Shown: positions 12,021 to 23,600 of the stretch, piece by piece
Layout: each line of letters opens with the position of its first letter
Numbering within the stretch: position 1 is the stretch's first letter
Assembly (NCBI GenBank): GCA_947623455.1
Contig: OX392538.1
Coordinates: 24,799,001-24,863,000, forward strand
Source of the DNA: Mimachlamys varia
Taxonomy: Eukaryota > Mollusca > Bivalvia > Pectinida > Pectinidae
Length of the DNA stretch: 64,000 bases
Direction: 5' to 3'
Position numbers and translations under genes: made by a program
Notes under the pieces: generated by a model
What the model saw: only the letters and a program-made list of their open reading frames with translations
What the model was told of the DNA's origin: nothing
Databases searched by the model: none

Positions 12021-13080
12021 TTTATTTTCAGTACAGGGCGGCGGTAAATCCATTCAACTTTTTACATACCAGCATGTAAACTTATTTTTTCTTGATTAAG
12101 CAAATGAACATAAACAAGCAAAAATGAAACCAGTCTGGGATCATGGGTATAAGCTATTTGTAATACGGAGAGTGGGAAGAAAGAATACAGAGTGTAGAAA
12201 GAATACAGAGTGTTGCACGGACATGGTCTGTTCAAAATAATACATAAAAATAGTCCCATAGAGGATTTAAATTTAATCAATAACAGCTGAATTGCCCCTT
12301 TTGACCCTGCCCGCTAACCCCTTTTTGGGCCTTCAGCCTCCTGAGAGGAGAAGGTATTACTTAGTAAGCTCTACCATATGTACAATTTTGAATCCACTCC
12401 TCCTATATGTTGCTTCCAATTTCAACTGATTGATATTCAGTATTCCTTTCAACCGTTCTCATGCTCAAGCATGGACTTAGCGACCAAAAATTAACATGTA
12501 AACATTGAAAACAGTACTAGTATTTAGCTTTGAGTTTCTTTCAATATGATTCCAAATTAATGGCAATATTGGATTTCATTATAATCTCATTGATGAAACA
12601 ATTAGGCTAAAGGGAAAAAAAGAGAAAAACAAACTACTGTCTTTGTAACATAAGCGTGTTAAAATCTGCTTTGAACAGTCTAATTACAATTTGAGGCAAG
12701 TTTTTTTTCCTTTCATCGCAGAACAGCATCTTTCAGAATCAGTGTTTGTGGTCAGGCTGCTGGTAGAAGAAAAACTAAAACTTGTGCGATCAAAAACACA
12801 TCAAACTACATCGTTTATTTAAAGGATTCCAGTTGATAACAGAAAATTCGCTTCATTAGCCCTGTCGTTGGTAGGGCTTGTGTCATGTGAACTTAAACAA
12901 TGTTATACGTATTTCAGCGTTTAAAAGTGGCATTCAACCTACTTAAATCATATTGTAAAGTTGGACCTACCTAACTAAGAACTAGAGAGATAGCAACGGC
13001 TTACCTCTCACGTGTTTTAGTCAGTCTAAGACAAGCATTTGAGATAAAGAATTAAATAGAACAAACATGCAAAAATATGG
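12021..13080. other. Gene-free stretch
   Basis: AT-rich with no recognised genes. The GTTCTCATGCTCAAGCATGG segment near 12456 resembles one end of the inverted-repeat element at 34557-34818 and may be a fragment of it. Confidence 0.5.
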
Positions 13081-13094
13081 AAAGTCGGTGCGGA

Positions 13095-13440
13095 ATGTGA
13101 CATGCGAAATGCCATATGCGTTATGCGAAATGCTTTTTGCTTTCCTACCAAATGTATTTTGCTTTTTGATAAATTATTATGTTTGACGCCTTTTTCCCAC
13201 ATGACCGCATCGTTTCTGTACAGTTTTAGAATCGTTTTCGATCTTTTTCCGGATGTTCCCGAAGAAAGATTTTCCAACTCGTCTTCCAATCTATGAAATT
13301 TACTTTAGGTTTTCTCATTATAATACAAAGTATTTCGCATGAAGCATTTCACATGAACTAATTTGCAATTCGCATGGAACATTTGGCAAGATGCATTTCG
13401 CATAACGCATAATGACATTTCGCATTGCGCAACGATTTTC
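13095..13440. repeat. Inverted-repeat region rich in GCATTTCGCAT motifs
   Basis: The left part has GCGTTATGCGAAATGC (about 13119) and the right part its mirror GCATTTCGCATAACGC (about 13391). Further ATTTCGCAT-type copies lie between and beyond. This suggests a foldback or subterminal-repeat transposon, but exact ends and a target duplication were not found. Confidence 0.45.
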
Positions 13441-13945
13441 CATACAGAAAATGTGAGGTGAATATTTTAAGTGTTACAATATTTCCGGTTGGAGAGAGCC
13501 TAGTGTGTATAGGAACCGGATGGATGGGTTTCATAGGAATTATTTCTTTAAATCTATTGACATTTGTTTGCGCTATACCTGTGGAACCGGATACCTGTCC
13601 CGCTAGAGATAAGGACAACAACACTACCCCTCCGTTCTACAGCTTAATCGGTTCATAGGAATCACGTTTGTGATCCGTCATGTGGCTTCGCTGTCAAATC
13701 AAGCCCTACTGGCGCGAAGCACACGTCTGCTCCCACGCGAGGATCGCGAGCTTTAGTCCTGGCACGTGTCAGCTCCCGCGCTTATCATAAACGATCCTTA
13801 ATCAGTCAAGGTTTTTAAACTCCTTTAACATCCTTTCTGCTATGATTATTGAATAAAAAAAATCATGGATGGAAATTTAAACTATGATACTAAGGAATAT
13901 TCGGTAGTAAATAGTCTCGTTGAAATCTCAAGTAACACCATCAAA

Positions 13946-14485
13946 GCACTGTGCTACAATTTAGTCTTTCATAGCAAGAGCCGATATGCACTGTGCTACA
14001 GTTTAGTCTTTTATAGCAAAAACCAGTATGCACTGTGCTACAGTTTAGTCTTTTATAGCAAGAAACAATATGCGCTGTGCTACAATTTAGTCTTTCATAG
14101 CAAGAGCCGATATGCACTGTGCTACAGTTTAGTCTTTCATAGCAAGAGCCGATATGCACTGTGCTACAATTTAGTCTTTTATTGCAAGAACCAGTATGCA
14201 CTGTGTTACAGTCTAGTCTTTTATAGCAAGAAACAATATGCGCTGTGCTACAATTTAGTCTTTCATAGCAAGAGCCGATATGCACTGTGCTACAATTTAG
14301 TCTTTCATAGCAAGAGCCGATATGCACTGTGCTACAATTTAGTCTTTTATTGCAAGAACCAGTATGCACTGTGCTACAGTTTAGTCTTTTCTAGCAAGAA
14401 GCAATATGCACTGTGCTACAATCTAGTCTTTTATAGCAAAAAAAATATGCACTGTGCTACAATTTAGTCTTTTATAGCAAGAAAC
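13946..14485. repeat. 42-bp tandem repeat, about 13 units with 168-bp super-period
   Basis: Unit: GCACTGTGCTACAATTTAGT followed by CTTTCATAGCAAGAGCCGATAT. Variants of the last 15 bases (AGCCGATAT, AACCAGTAT, AAACAATAT) recur in a roughly four-unit order, giving a 168-bp higher-order pattern. The length is a multiple of three, so both strands show long open frames with a 14-residue period (200 aa on plus, 142 aa on minus). I see no splice or start context that makes these convincing proteins. Confidence 0.92.
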
Positions 14486-15020
14486 AACCAACAAATCATA
14501 ATTATATTTGATAATTACTTTTAATAATTCAATATTTCATCAAACATGACTTAGTAAACAACATGCATTGATACACATTATACACAACCAATAAAACACA
14601 CAACCAACAATACCTTATAACGATTACAGCACAAATTATCTCTTGATAATTCAATTAAAATACAATACATGTTACACATAGTACAATTACAATGGATCAC
14701 TATTCCAATGCATGACCTCAAAAATATTAATTTCACGAAAGCCCCGTATACCTTATGGAAATCTTGACATGAGTACAGATATTGAAATGGAAACCAACTT
14801 TATGGGCCCTGCCGTTGCAACATAAAAAACAAAACATATATGTAAAAATATATTCAGGTAACAAGAACAGCATTTGGTCTAAATAAGGACAAGAAGATTA
14901 GGTCAACAAAATATCAGGTAGATATAAGTCCTGAACATGCCGCACACACCAGTTCACAACTATAACATACTTAAAATTGGTTGCATACAAGGTTGAATCA
15001 AAGCTAAGCACTGACACATC
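14486..15020. other. Gene-free AT-rich stretch
   Basis: No coding signal. Short direct repeats of ACACAACCAA type only. Confidence 0.5.
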
Positions 15021-15400
15021 TTAAAGGCCCAATATACGTAACTTTCGGCAAAACTTAAAGCGAAAATCAAGCCTAATAACTTATTATGTTTATAGATTTA
15101 GCGAAGATTAACTGATATCAGCAATATTCAAGATGAATTTTTTCGCGGTTGCAAGTACAGCAGCAGTTGAAATACGCTATTTGTAAACACGCGTCCATTT
15201 CGAACCGTCTTCTACCTTCGGTTTGTTGTTGAAGTGGGCCCCACCTGAATTATTTTCAATTCTTTGGATATTTTTGTCCAGGGTTTCTTGTTAGTCACCG
15301 CTCAGGTTTACTTCGTTTTAGGCTTATTTTTGCATGGTTATCAACTTAATTTTTCATAATCACGAAAATTTTCCTGAAGTTAGGTATATTGACCCTTTAA
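15021..15400. mobile_element. TTAA-flanked MITE, AGGCCCAATATACG family (copy 1)
   Basis: TTAA precedes AGGCCCAATATACGTAACTT, and the far end shows the mirrored GAAGTTAGGTATATTGACCC then TTTAA. Body length is about 372 bp. Two further copies lie at 43072-43462 and 61731-62124 with strong similarity throughout, including GAAGTGGGCCCCACCTGAAT in the middle. It has no coding capacity. TTAA flanks suggest piggyBac-type mobilisation. Confidence 0.88.
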
Positions 15401-18019
15401 AGGTCCCATCATGTTATTTGAACCTATCAGTAAGCCTTTCTACCAAATTAGCTTCATGACGTCACAACAAAATATTCAGCCGTTCAAAAAGAGATGTAAA
15501 ATTTGGCATTGACCTTTGATCTGACGACCTTGAGGTTTGGTCAGTTAGACCTTACTTGATTCTGACCATATTTATTTCACAATTTTATAACAAAATGTGA
15601 TACTTTTAAAATATTATGTAAAATTTGACCTTTGATGTGATGACCTTGAGAAAAAGATGTAAACCTTGAGATCAATCTGATGAGCTTGAGGATTGGTCAG
15701 TTACTGCTACCTGTAGTTAGAAATAGGGAGGGACCCATGGCATCACCTTGGCGTACACCTTTGAATCTTTGAAACATTCAGTATGATGAAGGAGGTCGAT
15801 TAACGGGTAGATGTAGACATGTTTGACGTCTGGTCAAGGTCACCATGACCTAATAAGCACTGTAAATCATCTAATACTGGTTGATTATCATTAAGTTTCA
15901 TTGCTGCACTTTGACAAGTTACAAAGTTTGGCGCAGAAGTATGTGTTTTACAATAACGGGGTCTCTTGAAACCCCTCTAAATCTTAGACCTTGACCATTG
16001 GAGGACAAAAATGAATGAAGTATGTGGCACACTTTCTAATGCTGGTTACCAATCAGGTAGTTATATCTCTCTTTTATCACAGGTTACAAAATCATGGAGC
16101 TGAAATGAATATTTTTGGATGGATGGACAGATAGACAGACGATCACTATAGGGCATCCGACACTATGTGATGGTACCCTAATACCAAGAAATGTCAGCAA
16201 AACAACAGCATTGCTTTCCAATTGATACATTTGTATCTTCTAGAGTTTTATTGGACTCTATGAACTTGCTCTTCCTTAAAATTAAACTTGTACAGAAAAT
16301 CATAAGTCAACAATTTCCTTTAAGTTCAATTGGCTTATGGTTCTAAACCATTTCCACTTTTCACCAACAGCACTTTAAAATGGATAAAATATGTACAGTC
16401 TGTAAACAGCAAAACACAAGTATTGCTCATATATACAAAACGATATTTTGTTGTAATAAGTTGGTTTTGCAAACTGGCAGTGGAAGACAAGTCTATGTTC
16501 GTCTCATTCCCTCCTTACATTTCATAAGGAATTATTTCAATCTTTGAACAGGAAGACTTCAATTGTGTCCTCGGGGGTTAAAGAGTTCATGGAAAGTCAC
16601 AAAATAGGTACAGAGTTTTATTGGCAGTTGTCTGTACTCAAACCAAACAATAGGTTTGGTAATATGGAAATGTTTCTGGTTTATGAGATCACTGAAGTTG
16701 CTGTGTTAGATTATTTACAAAGAAATTAAACATTGAGTCTGCAGCGTCTAGTCTATATGTATACTGTAGTATACATGTACATGATATTTAGCAGGAGTTC
16801 TGAGAATTAATCTATATCAAATTATCATCAACAACATTCGTCAAATTTTGTCTTTAGTTATGTTCATTTCTTAATAAGTGGTCAAACACAACACTGTAAA
16901 ACAATATCATACTCCACTTAATAAATGCATTATAGATGGCAGTACTGGTAATTATTAAATTCCCAGCTAATTCAATTACAGACTAACAGCTAGGGATAAG
17001 TTTTTAATTCATATGACACATACTGCACCGATAACATAATTTTAAAAGTTAAGGAATTTCAATAAAATAAATACTTGATTTCTACATGACAAACATATGA
17101 ATGTAAATAAAGATTATTTTGCACATTACGTGTACTTACCTCAAATGGCATACACTTACAGTGCATCATTATTGTCAGATCAAATAAACTTCCTTTTATC
17201 AAGAAAGGTGATCAGAAAGTTGAGAAATTGAAATGTGACTCATACCAAGCAACAAACATCTATGATAAGCTTCATTAAAATATCAAATCCTTTCATACTG
17301 AACAAAATTCTTAATAAAAAAAAAAGTAATATATTGTTTTCAACAAAAAATTGATTTCAATGTAAATAAATTCAGAATAGCATCTAATACATTATACAAA
17401 TACCACATGATGACAAAAAGATGACATAATTACCAAGGGAAGGGGCCTGGCCCCAGCACTAATCTTGGTACTGTGGAATGATTGAATTCATTTCTTTATG
17501 TCCAGCAGGCTGGTACAATTGTACATGGTGATAAAATTATTGTGTGGGAATCGCAATAAATTTGCAGTTAAAATGACAAATGTATATAAACAAAATACTA
17601 AACTGAGAGTTTTGATAATGTTGTTGGTTGGAAATTAAGATAGTTTTCTAGTTATCACGTTACATACTACATGACTATATAATAACATAATGTTGGATAA
17701 CCCTGATTTCAAATTGAGAGTTTCAATATCATTAATGGTTAATGCGGGGGAATCACAATCGTAATCTAGTCAGGCTGTTTTTACCCGAGACCAATCCACC
17801 TGTTATTGATATCTCTGTGCCTTCAGTTTTCATGACATATTTCAGGGGTGTCATGTAAAGAGTGCAGGTGATCGTAACACCTGGATGTCGAGGATGCTAC
17901 TTGGGCAGACATGAACCAAACACCAATCCTAGCTGGAACATGTAGCATAGATGTATTCATCTTGTGGCTTTATCCCTCCTACCACTCTTTTTATGCACAG
18001 TGTGATTACTATGCCCTAA
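15401..18019. other. Gene-free region with decayed tandem and interspersed repeats
   Basis: About 15480-16160 holds degenerate repeats of a GACCTTGAG/GATGACCTTGAG type ending in a GACAGATAGACAGAC microsatellite tail. The rest is AT-rich unique-looking DNA. Short frames at 16330-16730 have no recognisable family. Confidence 0.5.
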
Positions 18020-18021
18020 TA

Positions 18022-19065
18022 CAGTGGACTCCATAATATCACCCCTGTTAATATCACATTCCTCTTTATATCATGTTTTTCACAAGCACCATTTTTTCTC
18101 TCTATATAATCTATGTAATTTTATTTGGTTAATATCATGTATTTTGAGGTGAATTCCTCTTAATATCATGTTTTTTTCACCACCAATCACATAAAATATC
18201 CAGAAAATGATGTCATTTCCATTGATTTCAGATACAACTTGTACAAAATGTTGCATAGAAAATAAAATATAATCCAAAAACATTTTTTAATTGAAATAAT
18301 GTTATCTATAAGTTGAAACATCTTCATATGTACATTGAATATAGCTTACTTTTAGTTATGGAGATTGGAAAATTAATGCACTTAATTTAGTTGAAAAAGA
18401 TGTTTCTCTTAATGTCACATTCCTTTTAACTCTTTCCGTACTTTGTGTTCTTTCCGGATGCCGTACAGGAAGTAGTTATTAGGCTCGCCCCCAGAAGTTT
18501 AAACAAAATGGCAGACTACATGTGCATTTTTGGTGTGTTGTTTTTTCATATAAAAACTCAAAGGTTAGTGTTATCTTTGTACATAATTAAGAACTATTTA
18601 ACTAAATAAGATCTAGATGTCAGATTGAACACTCTGAAACGTCCTATACACTGATATCTGAAATGCAAATGTAGCAAGCCGCCATATTGTTTACATTAAC
18701 AACATTTTGAGAAATTATCACCTGTTGCTCTAACGCAAAAACATGTAACCCAAACGAAATAAAAACGAATTTGTCAGCAAAAATGTTTGATTCAAAAGTT
18801 TTGACCACCTTTTATTTGTCATTGCATCAGAGGATTGTTTATGTCGATGGATGGTTTCAACAAATCAACACTTCAATAACGTCAACTAAGCTTGTCGACT
18901 AAAGTCAACAACGGGGAAGAGGGAGCTATAAATCATGTCGACTATAGTCGACAACGGGGAAGAGGAGCTCATTTTTATGTCGACTATAGTCGACAACGGT
19001 ACTGAAAGAGTTAATATCATGTTTTTGTCTGACAAATGCAACATGATATAAAGAGAAGTGCACTG
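18022..19065. mobile_element. TA-flanked CAGTG MITE (459 bp) interrupted by a nested element
   Basis: Ends are CAGTGGACTCC and (mirrored) GAAGTGCACTG, each bordered by TA, as for Tc1/mariner/pogo-type elements. The body contains repeated TTAATATCATG motifs. A second copy in the opposite orientation lies at 46998-47456 (459 bp). Removing the nested insertion 18430-19010 and one TTAA from this copy also gives exactly 459 bp. It is non-coding. Confidence 0.9.
18426..19014. mobile_element. TTAA-flanked nested element (581 bp), CTCTTTC ends
   Basis: TTAA at 18426-18429 and 19011-19014 bracket an insertion with imperfect inverted ends CTCTTTCCGTACTTT and (mirrored) GGTACTGAAAGAG. The other copy of the host MITE (46998-47456) shows the uninterrupted site with a single TTAA, so insertion with a TTAA duplication is directly visible. 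Near the right end are three 42-43-bp units (18893-18998) with a GTCGACTATAGTCGAC palindrome. No transposase is present; it is a probable piggyBac-type non-autonomous element. Confidence 0.88.
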
Positions 19066-19069
19066 TAAC

Positions 19070-20600
19070 ATTAACAGGACCTGTGGAGAACAGCTTTATA
19101 AGTTCACCTATTGGTGGTAAATACTCCAAGAAAGCAAATTCCGAGAAACAATTAAGTGCAGTAAAACGTTGATAAAATAACTACTTCAACTTTATAGCAG
19201 ACAAGAGCTTATCAATGTGGGTGCATGTCCAAAATTTTAACCTGAAACTTTGACAAAATCCCAGTCCCTAAAATATGAAAATTTGATTAAGAACCTATAG
19301 ACACTTCAATTTCATAGTAGCCAACAACCTATCCATGCATGGTTGTGTTGCAACACTCCAAAAAAAAACTAGCCAAAAAATTATCTACAGTGTAAGTTAA
19401 AAAATCCCTTTTGGTCCCTGAAATATGAATATTGTTTACACTTTTACATCTATAAAAGCTGCATTCTTATAATTATAATACAAAAATTGTATGGAGTGTA
19501 ATGACTGGAAAAAAACTTAAACCCCAAAATTTGACCATCACCTGGTTTGACCTCTAAAACTGAAAATATGATTCAGCACATGCCTTACACTACATATAAA
19601 TACTGCAACCTTATATAACAAAACGCAATGAACCTCGGAGAAATGTGATGCCGAGACTACATACGCCAGGGTGACAACATTACCCCCCACCCTATTCTCT
19701 GATCAGGCACACTAAGCATGGCTTGAGGGAGACAAACCCTCATTTTGCTGAAGGGCACTAGACTAGATATAGACTAGATATTCCTAATATGGTTTACATA
19801 TATGTCACTACTAAAACACAGTGTCATAGGATTTAGGGCAGTATCCTCTTCTTAAACATCCTTGAAACTTTATCACCAAACAATGATTTGTACAACATTT
19901 AGTTGAAGACAACATGTACTCAGCCTTTCTGGAGAAGTAGGCTTTAAAATTAATGCCAGTACATAACGAGCTCACCTGGTCGATCAAGTGTGCTTGTTGA
20001 TGATATAATTGTCTCTTAATCACTGGATTTTACACAGGTGAACAGTTAAAAGTGAACACAACTTCAAGTTATTTTCATTTTTTTCATGGGAAAGTTTCTC
20101 ACAACATTTTAATGGCAATTTCATGGTAAATAATTCCAGTAATGTGTAAGGCGTATTTGTCCTTGATAAAAATAGAAGACAAGCATTATTCCACTGAACA
20201 CACTTCAAAAAGCACCTCTTTTGTTTGGTATTACTGTAACACTTCTTCAAAATAATGCTGTCACTATAAAGAATAATATATCAAGGAGAATAAAAGTTTA
20301 ATACATGTGTATTGTAAAACTATCTTATCAGTTATATTTAACTGTATGAAATCTTGAGAAATTTAGATCACCTGCAGAAAGCATCCCATGGTCTCTGACC
20401 AAAAGATCCATACATAATTCACTGCTCCCTGACAGATGAGCAGTCAATGGTTAGCATTGCCAATCCACACATAATCCACAATTTTAAGACCAAAGGACTA
20501 GTCACTGATCCACAAAGAATCCACAAGTCGTAGACAAAAGAATCCATACAGTACAGAATCCAGGTTTGTACTGTAATACTTTTTGTGTGCTTTAGTTATG
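19070..20600. other. Region downstream of the ANKZF1-like gene, no gene recognised
   Basis: Contains degenerate tandem-like sequence (19150-19640, roughly 125-bp period, CTTTATAGCAGACAAG-like and CATAGTAGCCAACAAC-like units) and AT-rich DNA. Part of it may be 3' UTR of the minus-strand gene ending at 20631. No clear polyadenylation signal was found close to the stop. Confidence 0.4.
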
Positions 20601-20630
20601 TTCTTCTTTAAGGCTGTTACACATTTCTTT

Positions 20631-23600
20631 CTATTTCTTGGTATTTGACAGGCGATGCTCCTTCAAACATTTAGTCATACAAAACTTGTAGTCACTGTAT
20701 TCAAAAGGAACTTTTCCTGTCATATCTTTGCCACACTGGAAACACCGACTGTAAGAAATAATAACAGGCATCACTTTTTGTTCTACAAACAGAAACTTTA
20801 AGCTTGAGCTATCATTCTGAAAATATTTTGTGGATAGACAAAATTAAAGCTTAGTAAAAGTTGAATTATTAAAGAAGGATTCACTTATTTTTAGAAAATT
20901 TGTTATGTTTAAACTTTTGATAAGTTTTCTATCAAATATTATTTTGCAGGAAACTACAACCAATGCACAGTATTGAACAAGTTTTTCCATTTTTTTTTGG
21001 TAACAAAACATTCAATATGAAAGAAAAGGAAGATATTTTGGGATGGTACAAAACAATTTACCTTAAAACAGGAGTTGGACCTCCTTCAACTACTGTCTGC
21101 TTCAGTAAACGTTTCTCTGCAGCAAGAGCTCGCTAAAGGAGACAGAAATTGTAATTATAGATACATCAAATATAGACAATATCTTATTCATAATTGCTGG
21201 TACTTTATACTGTATTTGACCAGATAAGCACACTTGCCACTATATACACCCCTCCTTTTTCAGAGGAAGACGACTGGTGCATTGTCAAAACTTTCTTTTA
21301 CAAATATATTCCAGAGAAACGAAAAAATAAAAAAACAAATTTTTTTTTTACCCAGATTTCAAATGAAAACTTTTCCTACACACGGGTTTATCATAATGAT
21401 ATAAGAGCACTGGTATCTTTTCTGTCCTAAATTTGTAAGTACATAATGTGCTTTTAAGGTCAAAGACGACACCAAGATATAACTCTGTTTTTTTTGCCTT
21501 ATAAGTTGGTCAACGTTTCTGGAAATAAGAATAGAAATTCTATATTCAATAATAATTCTATGAAGATGCAATCATGTTTTTAGCACTGAAGAAAATCATT
21601 TCTAAAATAATTTGTTTTGCATAACCACACAGAATTAAAAGTCCTGATCACTTGTATTTAAAGCTATCTGTGTATGTTTCAAACTTTTCGGGATCACTGT
21701 ACCTACCTTTTCTCTGTCTGACAATGACAAAAATCTAGCTTTCTCTGTTTCTTCTTTTCTCTTCTCTGCTTCTTCTGATCGCTTTTCCTATTAAAATTAA
21801 CAAACATTAATATAAATAGATTAAAACAAGAAGTGACTTTAAACAAAAACAATAATATTTAACAAAATCCTGGGTTTTCTCTGGGTGCTCTGGTTTCCTC
21901 CTACAATAAGACCCCTCGCACGCTAACATTTGGGCCAACAACAGATTGATGAATTGTTTCATAACTGTTGTAAAATAAATGAAATTATATTATAACAAAA
22001 ACCTCTATTATTTTCATGAATGGTTCTAGACTGTTTGCAATCATGCATCAAGTACACGTTACTGAATTATTTTAATGTTAAAATGATGATTGGTGGCTTT
22101 TACATAATATTGTGTACCTTCAACTTCTCCTGTTTGGCCTTTTTCTGTATCTTCTTTCTCTCTGCTTCTTTCTGTTTTCGCTCTAATTCCATTTCTGCTG
22201 TTAGTGGACTTGGAACCTATTGGCGGTAAATTAAAAAGATCTTCATGTTTGTATATCAACATTATTAATAAGTAAATATCCTAATTTATTAGGACAACAA
22301 ATATTAGCCAACAGAACATGTGTATACTATATATATACTGTAACATACTTATTTTTGTGTCTCAAATTTTAGTGTCTAGCTGAATTTAAACAGATAATTC
22401 AATGATTAATTGGTGCACTCAAAATAATTGCTGTTGAAAGCAACATATATGGAAACTATAAATAGCGCAATTGTAATTTAGCAGAATGCTTTCAGAGCAA
22501 AAAACCGCTAAGATAAGATTACCGCTAACATATGTACGTTTTCAGTATTCCAACTGTATATATAAGTAGTCACAAATGGATGGCTGAATTACTACTGGTC
22601 GAGAAGGTAAAAATGGCCAAAATTTGACTTGGCACAAGTTTCCCTACATATATATATATATTATATATATAGAGGTTACACAACGAGTGGTTGTTAGATA
22701 TGGAATTTATTTCACTCGAGTGAATTATGTTTTAAAAGTTACAAAAGACACGAGCTTTAGCAAATGTCTTTTGTAACTTTAAAAAAATAATTAACGAGAG
22801 TGAAATAAATTCCATATCAAATAACCGCAAGTCGTGTGACCTGTTTCTACCACAATACTATTAATTCGCAGAGGCGGTGTTGTTTTCTGTGAGCCGCGGA
22901 TGATATTTGCGCGAAAACATTATCTCGTATATATTCCCGCCAAATTGTGACGACGTCAACAATCGATAACGACGTTAACAATCAGCACGTTAACGTTGCA
23001 TCGGCCCACGTGATTTCCGGTCAAAGTTCAACTTCTCAACCAATCAAAAGTCCGGAAGGTCATATTCCACTAGTGGTATATAACATATATTTATCCAACA
23101 GTCGGCACGTTTATACAATGGTCTGAGAGTGGAATAACACAGTGTATTGTGGTAGAAATAAAGTATAATCACTCTGTACCAACATTTAATACCATGATTT
23201 GACCTGCGTTGGTAACAGAAATCAGGGCTTTATGTTGCACTTAATACAGGTATCTTTAGTCTGAGGAGGTCCAAGTGTCAGCCATGTTTCGGAAAGTTAG
23301 GAGTTTCCTTCAATATCTACCTCCAATAACTTGCAGGAGTTTAATATGGAAGATTTTGAGCTAAGAATTTTCTGTAAACTTTAACAAAACCTCATGTAGA
23401 AAATAGAAAGTTAAGACTGCATAATATCAATTAAAGAATGTTCACAAAACTGAGCTAGTTCAATCCTCATGAGTTTGCCAGTTTAAAATTTGTGAAAAGT
23501 GATCCCCCAAACCCAAGATATTATGTGTGCCACTCAATACCTCAACAACATGTATCAAAACTCACCTGTGCAGCCTCATAGTCGTACTTGTCGGGAAACT

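Noticed and set aside
13865..14467. 200-residue repeat protein
   Set aside because: Kept only as a low-interest possibility: the 42-bp units open frames on both strands and there is no other coding evidence.
16330..16729. Possible small exons at 16.3-16.7 kb
   Set aside because: The translations resemble no known protein and lack convincing splice pairs.
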